From Actinomycetota bacterium (GTDB lineage: Bacteria > Actinomycetota > Actinomycetes > Nanopelagicales > Nanopelagicaceae), in assembly GCA_009699765.1 (NCBI GenBank), contig WLNN01000007.1, positions 1-21,979 on the forward strand: a stretch of DNA of 21,979 nt. Direction: 5' to 3'. Below the pieces are notes generated by a model, which did not search any database, had not been told where the DNA came from, and saw only the letters and a program-made list of their open reading frames with translations. A program made the position numbers and the translations under genes. Shown here one piece after another: positions 9,714 to 16,276 of this stretch (position 1 is the first letter of the stretch; each line of letters starts with the position of its first letter).

Positions 9714-10763
9714 ATGATTAAGCATGTACGAATAATCGGTTCTGGGTTAATCGGTAGCTCAATTGGCCTCGCGCTTGCAGCTAAAAATATCGCTGTAACG
9801 ATGGTCGATATCGATGCGGGTGCCTGCGTACTAGCCCAAGATTTGGTTGGTAGCAATGGCAGAGATCAGCAAGTTGATCTCACAGTTGTTGCCTCGCCAC
9901 TTTCGACAGTTTCGCAGGTCATTTCTGAGGCGATGCAACAAGATATAAACCTAGGCTTTATAGATATTTCTTCCGTAAAAGTTAATCCTCATGTAGAGGT
10001 TTCAGCAATTGGATTGGATATGGCTCGATTCCTGCCAACGCATCCAATGGCTGGGCGCGAAATTGGCGGCGCAGAATCAGCGAGAGGCGACCTTTTTCAA
10101 GGTCGCCCGTGGATTATTGACTCAAATGGAGTTGATCCAGATTTACTAGCTGCAGGCATTGAACTCATCCAAGTTTGTGGCGCTCATTTAATTGATATGC
10201 CAGTTGAAGAGCATGATCGCGCCGTTGCTTTAGTTTCACATTTGCCACAGATCCTCTCGTCCGCCTTGGCCTCACAACTCCAAGGCGCTCCAACACATTG
10301 GCTTGATTTAGCAGGTAGTGGATTACGCGATACGACTCGAATCGCAGCTTCAAATCCTCGACTTTGGCGCGAGATTATTTCTGCAAATAGCCAAGCACTA
10401 TCTCCGATTTTATCGAGAGTGATTACTGATTTGCAAAGACTTCAAGACTCACTCTCTGATGCTTCAACTGTCGAAGAATTTATCGCTGGAGGCAACGCGG
10501 GGCGTGCGGCCATACCTGGCAAGCATGGCGGAATCGCGCGCAACTACACATATCTGCCAGTTGTAATTCAAGATAAGCCTGGACAACTTGCAGCGTTATT
10601 TGATGAGTGTGCAAGCGCAGAAGTTAACGTCGAGGATCTCACTATCGAGCACTCGCCAGAACAATTCACTGGTCTCATCACTCTTGCGCTATCAAGTTCG
10701 GATGCCGACAAGCTTCATAAGCACCTTCTGCAAAAAGGTTGGAGCGCGCATTCTCCTCGTTAA
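9714..10763 (+). CDS. tyrA: prephenate dehydrogenase with C-terminal ACT domain
   Basis: TyrA oxidatively decarboxylates prephenate to 4-hydroxyphenylpyruvate on the way to tyrosine. The Rossmann motif GSGLIGSSIG is at residues 9-18. The substrate region includes THPMAGREIGGAESARGDLFQGRPW and VALVSHLPQILSSALAS, with the catalytic-type His. The C-terminal residues from about 279 (YLPVVIQDKPGQLAALFDEC) form an ACT domain, which in this family usually gives tyrosine feedback control. The start ATG 9714 has GAAGAAGAG just upstream. At 349 aa it is normal for Gram-positive enzymes with an ACT domain. It directly follows aroH as a two-gene unit. Confidence 0.95.
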   Translation: MIKHVRIIGSGLIGSSIGLALAAKNIAVTMVDIDAGACVLAQDLVGSNGRDQQVDLTVVASPLSTVSQVISEAMQQDINLGFIDISSVKVNPHVEVSAIGLDMARFLPTHPMAGREIGGAESARGDLFQGRPWIIDSNGVDPDLLAAGIELIQVCGAHLIDMPVEEHDRAVALVSHLPQILSSALASQLQGAPTHWLDLAGSGLRDTTRIAASNPRLWREIISANSQALSPILSRVITDLQRLQDSLSDASTVEEFIAGGNAGRAAIPGKHGGIARNYTYLPVVIQDKPGQLAALFDECASAEVNVEDLTIEHSPEQFTGLITLALSSSDADKLHKHLLQKGWSAHSPR

Positions 10764-10810
10764 TGGTGATGCAATTGATTTATCTGCGCGATAATAAGCG
10801 CTGTATTTAT

Positions 10811-10835
10811 TTATCGATATTAAGTAAGCACTTAC
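10811..10835 (+). promoter_or_regulatory. AT-rich motif and short palindrome before cmk-der
   Basis: In the 94-bp tyrA-cmk gap, TTATCGATATT (10811-10821) is an exact copy of a sequence in the gap before aroH. Immediately after it is the dyad GTAAG-CA-CTTAC (10824-10835). A -10-like TACATT overlaps its right arm (10833-10838). GGAAAGG then serves as ribosome binding site for ATG 10858. A promoter or operator is plausible but not shown. Confidence 0.3.
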
Positions 10836-10857
10836 ATTTGGAAAGGTTGGGCTAGAC

Positions 10858-12825
10858 ATGATCATTGTTGCACTTGATGGCCCAAGCGGAGCCGGTAAGT
10901 CGAGCACATCAAAAGGAATCGCAACACGCGCTGGTTGGAATTACTTAGATACCGGAGCGCTCTATCGCGCAGCAGCACTTGTAGCTCTTGAAATCAAGAG
11001 TGATGAATCAAAAGATATTCTGGCGCACTTAGCGATAAATCGTATTGTCTTTCATTCAGATCCAAAGAAGTCGTTAATATTTTTGGGGGAGCGCGATATC
11101 TCGGAAGATATCCGCACCTTGAGCGTTACAAATAAGGTTTCTCATATAGCCTCAGATCCTGCGATACGCGCTGAACTTCTTAAGTTACAGCATTCAATCA
11201 TTGACAAGGCAGAGCGAGGCATAGTTGTTGAAGGCCGCGATATTGGCACAGTCGTGGCGCCAGATGCGGCTCTCAAGGTTTATTTGACGGCAGATATTGA
11301 TGCACGTACATACCGTCGTGAAATTGAATTAAGCGATGATGCAATCGCAACACACGAAGTCGAACAATCTTTGACTACGCGTGATCACGTGGATTCGACC
11401 CGCACAGCGTCGCCGTTAGCGATGGCATCGGATGCGGTGCATATTGATAGCACCGAATTAAATTTGGAAGAAACGATCGAAAGAGTATGGGAACTTCTTA
11501 TAGAACGTTCCTTACTCGGATTGCCGATAGTTGCAATCCTTGGGCGCCCTAACGTTGGTAAATCTACTTTGATTAATCGTTTCATCGGACGCAGAGAAGC
11601 TATTGTTGAAGACACTCCTGGAGTTACTCGCGATCGCGTTCAATACGAATGCGAATGGGGCGGACGACGATTTATTGTGATGGATACCGGAGGATGGGAA
11701 TCTAAGCCGGATGGAATTTCGGTTGCGATTTCAGCCGGTGCTGAGTTAGCCATGGAAGAAGCAGATGTTCTTGCTTTCGTTGTTGATGCACAAGTTGGTG
11801 CTCTCGATGAAGATGATGTCTTAGTGCAAGAGTTGCGTAAAGCAAAGAAACCAACAATTTTGGTAGCAAATAAAGTAGACGGCGATCACGATGAAGCAGA
11901 TGCTCATGCGTTATGGAATCTTGGATTAGGTGAGCCGCATTTTGTTTCAGGTTTGCATGGTCGCGGTTCGGGGGACTTGCTCGATACGATTGTTAATCTG
12001 CTTCCAGAAGTGGGGCGCGCACAGACTCAAGATGGCTACCGTCGTATTGCATTAATCGGTCGCCCGAATGTTGGTAAATCAAGTTTGCTCAACGCCTTAG
12101 CTGGCGAAAATCGCTCGATCGTTGATGATGTTGCTGGCACTACCCGCGATCCCGTGGACTCACTTATTGAAGTGGGCGGCCAGATTTGGCGCTTTGTAGA
12201 TACCGCCGGAATTAAAAAGCGAGCCAACCAAGCCAGTGGCACCGACTATTACGCAACCCTTCGGACCCAAACCGCTCTAGAACGTTCCGAGTGCGTTGCA
12301 CTTGTACTCGATGCCTCAGTCCCAATCTCAGAGCAGGATCTTCGAATAATTTCGATGGTCGAAGAGTCTGGAAAAGCGATGGTCCTGGTTTTGAATAAGT
12401 GGGATTTGGTCGATGAAGACCGACGAGAACTGTTGGAGAAGGAACTTGATCGCCACCTTGGACATATCGAATGGGTGCAGCGCGTAAATGTCGCAGCCAA
12501 AACAGGCTGGCACCGAGATCGTCTTGCGCCGGCGCTTCGAACCGCTCTTGCCTCCTGGGAGAAACGTGTTCCAACCTCGAAGCTCAACTCTTTCCTTGGC
12601 GCTCTTATCGGTGCGACTCCGCCACCGGTTCGTGGCGGAAAGCAGCCGAAGGTTTATTACGCCACTCAAGCTGGAATTGCGCCTCCAAAGTTCGTAGTTT
12701 TCTCATCTGGCTGGATTGAAGCTTCTTACCGACGTTTCATTGAGCGACGACTTCGCGAAGAATTCGGATTTCCGGGGACCCCCGTTCAGGTGGCCATTCG
12801 GGTGAAGGAGCGCGAGAAGGAGTGA
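10858..12825 (+). CDS. cmk-der: cytidylate kinase fused to ribosome-assembly GTPase Der (EngA)
   Basis: A single 655-aa frame carries two enzymes. Residues 1 to about 218 are cytidylate kinase, which phosphorylates CMP and dCMP: P-loop GPSGAGKSS at 8-16, VEGRDIGTVVAPDA, and DSTRTASPL. From about 222 to the end is Der, a tandem GTPase needed for 50S ribosome assembly. Its first G domain has GRPNVGKS (229-236), DTPGVTRDR, DTGG and NKVD (338-341). The second has GRPNVGKS (401-408), DVAGTTRDP, DTAG and NKWD (513-516). A C-terminal KH-like domain follows (KVYYATQAGIAPPKFVVF, FGFPGTPV). There is no internal start or stop at the junction. Such fusions are known in several Actinobacteria; in M. tuberculosis the two genes are separate neighbours. 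The stop overlaps the next gene by 4 nt. Confidence 0.96.
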   Translation: MIIVALDGPSGAGKSSTSKGIATRAGWNYLDTGALYRAAALVALEIKSDESKDILAHLAINRIVFHSDPKKSLIFLGERDISEDIRTLSVTNKVSHIASDPAIRAELLKLQHSIIDKAERGIVVEGRDIGTVVAPDAALKVYLTADIDARTYRREIELSDDAIATHEVEQSLTTRDHVDSTRTASPLAMASDAVHIDSTELNLEETIERVWELLIERSLLGLPIVAILGRPNVGKSTLINRFIGRREAIVEDTPGVTRDRVQYECEWGGRRFIVMDTGGWESKPDGISVAISAGAELAMEEADVLAFVVDAQVGALDEDDVLVQELRKAKKPTILVANKVDGDHDEADAHALWNLGLGEPHFVSGLHGRGSGDLLDTIVNLLPEVGRAQTQDGYRRIALIGRPNVGKSSLLNALAGENRSIVDDVAGTTRDPVDSLIEVGGQIWRFVDTAGIKKRANQASGTDYYATLRTQTALERSECVALVLDASVPISEQDLRIISMVEESGKAMVLVLNKWDLVDEDRRELLEKELDRHLGHIEWVQRVNVAAKTGWHRDRLAPALRTALASWEKRVPTSKLNSFLGALIGATPPPVRGGKQPKVYYATQAGIAPPKFVVFSSGWIEASYRRFIERRLREEFGFPGTPVQVAIRVKEREKE

Positions 12826-13391
12826 AGCAGTATCTGACGATTCCTAACGCCCTCACCGCGCTACGGGGTTTGGGCGTTCCGCTCTTCATCTGGCTCGCTT
12901 TGGAGATCCAAGCCGATGGTTGGGCTATTTTCGTCTTGGCGGTCGGGGGAGTCACTGACTACCTCGATGGCAAATTAGCTCGAATGTGGAATCAAACTTC
13001 TCGATTCGGTGAGTTGGCAGATCCAGCTATCGACCGTATCTACATCGTCGCGACTTTGATTGTTCTTTATATGCGTGATGCCTTGCCGCTCTGGGTGATT
13101 CTGGCCTTATTGATGCGCGATTTCATATTGGCAGTCATGACAATTCTTCTCACACGTAAAGGTATCCCTCCACTTAAGGTTACTTACCTCGGAAAAGCTG
13201 CAACCTTCAATCTTCTTTACGCATTTCCGCTCTTGCTCTTGGCGCTCTCTGATTCTGTTGCAGGAACGCTCGCATTTATCTTCGGTTGGGCATTTACGAT
13301 TTGGGGAGTTGCTCTTTACCTCTTCACGGGCGTTTCATATTTCCAGAGCGCAGTTAAAAGCATTAGAGTGCAGCCTTCTAGCCGAGCTTAA
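12822..13391 (+). CDS. pgsA: CDP-alcohol phosphatidyltransferase (PgsA-type)
   Basis: A membrane enzyme that transfers a phosphatidyl group from CDP-diacylglycerol to an alcohol. The full family motif is present: Asp46, Asp49-Gly50, Ala53-Arg54, Gly63, Asp67 and Asp71 in the stretch DYLDGKLAR to GELADPAID. About five hydrophobic helices surround it (around 18-44, 74-92, 94-108, 122-140, 145-170). At 189 aa it is typical. The acceptor cannot be read from sequence. The position beside gcvH-garA matches actinobacterial pgsA2 (Rv1822), so glycerol-3-phosphate or phosphatidylglycerol are the likely acceptors. GTG 12822 overlaps the der stop as GTGA, with GAGAAGGA directly upstream, implying coupling to cmk-der. 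Confidence 0.88.
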   Translation: MKQYLTIPNALTALRGLGVPLFIWLALEIQADGWAIFVLAVGGVTDYLDGKLARMWNQTSRFGELADPAIDRIYIVATLIVLYMRDALPLWVILALLMRDFILAVMTILLTRKGIPPLKVTYLGKAATFNLLYAFPLLLLALSDSVAGTLAFIFGWAFTIWGVALYLFTGVSYFQSAVKSIRVQPSSRA

Positions 13392-13414
13392 TGATTTTAG
13401 GATAAGGAATATCA

Positions 13415-13795
13415 ATGTCACATATCCCAGCTGACCTTCACTATACAAAAGAACATGAGTGGGTAGCTGAGGCGCAGAGCGCAGGCAGTATCCGAATGGG
13501 AATCACAGATTTCGCGCAAAGCGCCCTGGGAGATATTGTTTACGTACAGATGCCAAAAGTTGGCGAAACAGTTACTGCCGATAAAGTTTGTGGTGAGGTT
13601 GAATCCACTAAATCTGTATCAGAGATTTTTGCTCCCGTTACCGGAGTAGTTACAGCAGTAAACGAGAGCCTTGTTAATAATCCAGAACTCGTCAACTCTG
13701 ATCCTTACGGCGCGGGATGGTTGGCGGAAATCTCACTCAGTGGAGAGCCTGCTTCGCTGCTAACGGCGGCTCAATATGGGGAGATTACGGGCTAA
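13415..13795 (+). CDS. gcvH: glycine cleavage system H protein
   Basis: GcvH carries the lipoyl arm that shuttles the aminomethyl group between the P, T and L proteins. The lipoylation site is Lys66 in CGEVESTKSVSEI. The N-terminal HYTKEHEWV and the C-terminal NSDPYGAGWLAEI are standard. At 126 aa it is full length. ATG 13415 is preceded by AAGGA at 13405-13409. It opens a cluster ending with gcvP; no gcvT is present here, so the T protein must be encoded elsewhere or be missing. Confidence 0.97.
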   Translation: MSHIPADLHYTKEHEWVAEAQSAGSIRMGITDFAQSALGDIVYVQMPKVGETVTADKVCGEVESTKSVSEIFAPVTGVVTAVNESLVNNPELVNSDPYGAGWLAEISLSGEPASLLTAAQYGEITG

Positions 13796-13832
13796 CTTCC
13801 GGCTTGATTTCTTTATCGCAACTCTCTAGTGT

Positions 13833-13851
13833 CACCCTTAAGTTGAAGGTG
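13833..13851. promoter_or_regulatory. candidate MerR-type operator before garA
   Basis: CACCCTTAAGTTGAAGGTG is an imperfect dyad centred on AAGTT, in the 82-bp gcvH-garA gap and 26 nt before the garA ATG. It shares geometry and core with the dyad at 15586-15602 and resembles SoxR/MerR-type operators. Two MerR regulators are encoded just downstream. Confidence 0.45.
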
Positions 13852-13877
13852 AGTCCGAAAGAAGGGGGGAGTAGCTC

Positions 13878-14348
13878 ATGGAGAATCCAATTCAATCCAA
13901 TGAACTTACTACCACTCTCCACCTCGGAGTTCGATCCGTTGCAGATTCTTCCCCGGCTGCACTTATCGAAAGCCTTTTAGAGAAATCATCTCCAGAAGAA
14001 AAAGCAGTAATCCAAAGTGTTATGAATGGCTCAGCAGAGTCTGCAATGGTCTTTATCCATCGCGGTCCTTCTCGCGGTGCTAGGTTCTTGATTACCGGTG
14101 ATGGAGTGAGTATCGGTCGCGCATCTTCAAACGATATTTTTCTTGATGACATAACAGTTTCTCGTTCACATGCAACTATAAAGCGCACAGGTTCTGTATT
14201 TGAATTCACGGATTCTGGAAGCCTAAATGGTTCGTATATTAATAATCAACAAAGTAAGTCGCACAGCCTTGTAACTGGCGATGAGATTCAAATTGGAAAA
14301 TTCCACCTGCTATTTATTTGCAGTCAATCACAATCAGGGGAGAAGTAA
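13878..14348 (+). CDS. garA: FHA-domain signalling protein, GarA-like
   Basis: GarA in mycobacteria (OdhI in corynebacteria) inhibits 2-oxoglutarate dehydrogenase and regulates glutamate metabolism until its N-terminal threonine motif is phosphorylated by Ser/Thr kinases. Here the C-terminal half is a good FHA domain: IGRASSNDIFLDD (Gly80-Arg81), SRSHA (Ser97-His98) and GSLNGSYINN. The N-terminal segment contains NELTTTLHLGV, where Thr11-13 could be the phosphorylation site, but the usual ETTSVF motif is not conserved exactly. The protein is 156 aa, typical. ATG 13878 has a strong GGGGGGAG upstream. The next gene starts immediately after its stop. Orthology rests on the conserved gcvH-garA-merR-DUF151 order plus the domain. 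Confidence 0.87.
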   Translation: MENPIQSNELTTTLHLGVRSVADSSPAALIESLLEKSSPEEKAVIQSVMNGSAESAMVFIHRGPSRGARFLITGDGVSIGRASSNDIFLDDITVSRSHATIKRTGSVFEFTDSGSLNGSYINNQQSKSHSLVTGDEIQIGKFHLLFICSQSQSGEK

Positions 14349-15068
14349 GTGAGCGTTCCAGCACGTGCGTATTTAAGTATCGGTGAAGTATTAACAAAGT
14401 TGCGTGGCGACTTTCCTGACATCACAATTTCAAAAATTCGCTTTCTTGAATCTGAAGGGCTGATTGAGCCACAACGCACACCTTCCGGATATCGCAAATT
14501 TACAAGCAACGATTTAGAACGTCTTCGCTATGTACTGCTTGCACAGCGCGATCAGTACCTGCCTTTACGTGTCATCAAAGAAAATCTCGACGCTCTTGAT
14601 CGTGGTCTTGAACCAACGCCACAAGGAATTGCTGTTCCCCGTCCAACACTTGGATTGGCCACAGTCGATGGAGAAATCGCGCCAAGCACCTTCGGCGAGC
14701 AGTCAGAGATGCGCCTTTCACGAGATGAACTCATTAATGCATCTGGAGTAGATGATGCACAACTCGTTGAGCTTGAATCTTTTGGGTTGATAACCCTTCG
14801 TGGCCGTCATTACGATGCAGATGCGCTTTCAGTAGCAAAGGCGGTCGCCGAGATGGCTTCATTTGGTATTGAAGCCCGTCATTTGCGTTCATTTAAGACA
14901 GCAGCTGACCGCGAAATTGGTTTGATTGAACAAGTGATCACTCCTTACACACGTCAGAAGTCATCTGAATCTAAGGCTCGAGCCGAGGAAGTACAGCGAG
15001 AGATTGCTGCGCTATCTGTTCGTTTGCATGCATCGCTCATTCGCAGCGGTCTAAATCGACCTCGCTAG
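14349..15068 (+). CDS. ftsR: MerR-family transcriptional regulator (FtsR/Rv1828 type)
   Basis: The N-terminal MerR winged helix-turn-helix is at about residues 6-78: YLSIGEVLTKLRGDFPDITISKIRFLE, then EGLIEPQRTPSGYRKF and DLERLRYVLLAQRDQYLP. Next come a variable linker and a second domain (LSRDELINASGVDDAQLVELESFGLI). The C-terminal helix rich in Lys, Glu and Arg (RQKSSESKARAEEVQREIAAL) probably dimerises. No metal-binding cysteines are seen. At 239 aa it matches the actinobacterial FtsR group, whose members bind inverted repeats; the Corynebacterium member activates ftsZ. GTG 14349 abuts the garA stop, with GGGGAGAAG upstream. The dyad upstream of garA is a candidate autoregulatory site. Confidence 0.88.
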   Translation: MSVPARAYLSIGEVLTKLRGDFPDITISKIRFLESEGLIEPQRTPSGYRKFTSNDLERLRYVLLAQRDQYLPLRVIKENLDALDRGLEPTPQGIAVPRPTLGLATVDGEIAPSTFGEQSEMRLSRDELINASGVDDAQLVELESFGLITLRGRHYDADALSVAKAVAEMASFGIEARHLRSFKTAADREIGLIEQVITPYTRQKSSESKARAEEVQREIAALSVRLHASLIRSGLNRPR

Positions 15069-15079
15069 TTCCTCCTCTC

Positions 15080-15568
15080 ATGCTCACTCTGGTTGAAGTT
15101 GTCGGTGTTCGCATTGAGATGCCTTCTAACCAGCCAATTGTTTTACTTAAAGAGGTTGAGGGAACGACATTCCTTCCAATTTGGGTAGGTTCTGCCGAGG
15201 CAAGTGCTATCGCTTTTGCTCAGCAAGAACTCCGTCCTGCTAGACCCCTTACTCATGATTTGATGGTCGATCTTTTTCAAGCAACTGGCTTAACTTTGAC
15301 CTCTGTGCACATTACTTCAATGGTTGATGGAATTTTCTATGCTGAGATGCAACTTCGTAATGACCAGGGAGCCCTGGCACCCGTTTCGGCGAGACCATCG
15401 GATGCGATCGCGGTAGCACTTCGTACTAAGGCCAATATCTTGGTCTCCCAAGAGCTTCTCAATAGCGCCGGTATCCAAATTCCGGATGGCGGTGCGGTAG
15501 GGAGCGAGTCTGAAGTGGAGGCCTTCCGTGAGTTTCTCGATCAGATCAACCCGGAGGACTTCGCCTGA
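15080..15568 (+). CDS. DUF151 bifunctional nuclease family protein
   Basis: A 162-aa member of the BFN/DUF151 family (Rv1829 type). Plant and Thermotoga-type relatives are reported to act on RNA and DNA, but the bacterial role is poorly defined. Recognisable parts are LVEVVGVRIEMPSNQPIVLLKEVEG, FLPIWVGSAEASAIAFAQQ, RPLTHDLMVDLF and the conserved SARPSDAIAVALR. The C-terminal tail EVEAFREFLDQINPEDF is also family-typical. It lies 11 nt after merR. Its ATG lacks a ribosome binding site: the bases before it read TTCCTCCTCTC, which is the anti-Shine-Dalgarno sense. Translation may depend on coupling to the upstream gene. Confidence 0.9.
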   Translation: MLTLVEVVGVRIEMPSNQPIVLLKEVEGTTFLPIWVGSAEASAIAFAQQELRPARPLTHDLMVDLFQATGLTLTSVHITSMVDGIFYAEMQLRNDQGALAPVSARPSDAIAVALRTKANILVSQELLNSAGIQIPDGGAVGSESEVEAFREFLDQINPEDFA

Positions 15569-15585
15569 TAAGCGGGGCAACCGTC

Positions 15586-15602
15586 AACCTCAAGTAGAGG
15601 TT
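15586..15602. promoter_or_regulatory. candidate MerR-type operator before second merR
   Basis: AACCTC-AAGTA-GAGGTT is a perfect 6-bp inverted repeat with a 5-bp centre, 18 bp after the DUF151 stop and 95 bp before the merR GTG. Centre and arm spacing match the dyad at 13833-13851. This 129-bp gap also holds a weaker GGGTA/TACCC dyad (15629-15646) whose TACCCT could serve as an actinobacterial TANNNT -10. Confidence 0.55.
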
Positions 15603-15697
15603 TTAAGCGTGTCGCTCACGAGCTGTCGGGGTAGGGGCGCGTACCCTAACGATGTTCCGATTTCCCCGGGACCATTATCGAAAGCGAGCCCCCTCTC

Positions 15698-16198
15698 GTG
15701 ACAGAGCAAGAACTCCAGATCGGCTATCGCGGTGCTACTGCATGTTCAGCAGCAGGAATCACATATCGACAACTTGATTACTGGGCACGTACAGGATTAG
15801 TTGAGCCTTCAATTCGCACAGCACATGGTTCAGGTTCTGCTCGCCTTTATGGTTTCCGCGACATTCTTGTTTTGAAAATTGTTAAGCGACTTCTCGATGC
15901 AGGTGTCTCACTTCAAAATATTAGAACTGCCGTTGATCACTTGCGCAATCGCGGCGTCACAGAACTTGAAAGCATTACATTGATGAGCGATGGATCTTCT
16001 ATCTACGAACTTTCAAGCCCTGATCAGATTATCGATTTGCTTGCGGGCGGTCAGGGTGTATTTGGAATTGCGGTTGGAAAGGTCTGGCATGAAGTTGAGG
16101 GCTCACTCTCAACCTTGAGTGGAGAGTTCAACGGCGAAGTAGTTGGTGGCGAAAGTAACGACGAACTCTCGCTGCGCCGAAAGGCTAAAGGCGCTTAA
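15698..16198 (+). CDS. MerR-family transcriptional regulator (Rv1830 type)
   Basis: A second MerR-type protein, 166 aa, shorter than the 239-aa paralogue nearby. The helix-turn-helix and wing run from about residue 8 to 80: GYRGATACSAAGITYRQLDYWAR, GLVEPSIRTAHGSGSARLYGF and DILVLKIVKRLLDAGVSLQNI. The C-terminal part (QGVFGIAVGKVWHEVEGSL) has no recognisable ligand pocket. No metal cysteines are evident. The GTG at 15698 has no clear Shine-Dalgarno. The conserved order DUF151-merR-gcvP suggests it controls gcvP or its own cluster. A perfect dyad of MerR style lies in its upstream gap. Confidence 0.86.
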   Translation: MTEQELQIGYRGATACSAAGITYRQLDYWARTGLVEPSIRTAHGSGSARLYGFRDILVLKIVKRLLDAGVSLQNIRTAVDHLRNRGVTELESITLMSDGSSIYELSSPDQIIDLLAGGQGVFGIAVGKVWHEVEGSLSTLSGEFNGEVVGGESNDELSLRRKAKGA

Positions 16199-16207
16199 TT
16201 CTTCTTC

Positions 16208-16259
16208 GCTGCCAATATATTGCACCTTCGCAACAATTTAGGTGTTGCAACATGGCAGC
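16208..16259 (+). promoter_or_regulatory. nested inverted repeats between merR and gcvP
   Basis: An outer perfect 7-bp pair GCTGCCA (16208-16214) and TGGCAGC (16253-16259) encloses CACCT (16223-16227) with AGGTG (16240-16244), and alternatively GCAACA (16230-16235) with TGTTGC (16243-16248). The two inner pairs compete, as in switching leaders. No U-tract follows. The AGGGGAG site for the gcvP GTG lies just after, at 16266-16272. It does not resemble a glycine riboswitch. Confidence 0.5.
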
Positions 16260-16276
16260 AAAGGCAGGGGAGTTAA

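Noticed and set aside
12212..12669. Long antisense reading frames (112-120 codons) opposite cmk-der
   Set aside because: They lie fully inside a well-conserved gene, lack ribosome binding sites, and their compositions read like mirror frames of GTPase codons.
13392..13414. Glycine riboswitch upstream of gcvH or gcvP
   Set aside because: The gap before gcvH is only 23 nt and the 78-nt gap before gcvP shows no glycine aptamer-like conserved stretches.
15569..15697. tRNA or small RNA gene in the gap before the second merR
   Set aside because: No cloverleaf, no T-loop GGTTCGA-type sequence; the only structures are short dyads better explained as regulatory sites.
16094..16121. Third MerR-type dyad (AACCTT near 16111) inside the second merR gene
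   Set aside because: Arms are degenerate and the sequence is coding; partial similarity is likely chance.
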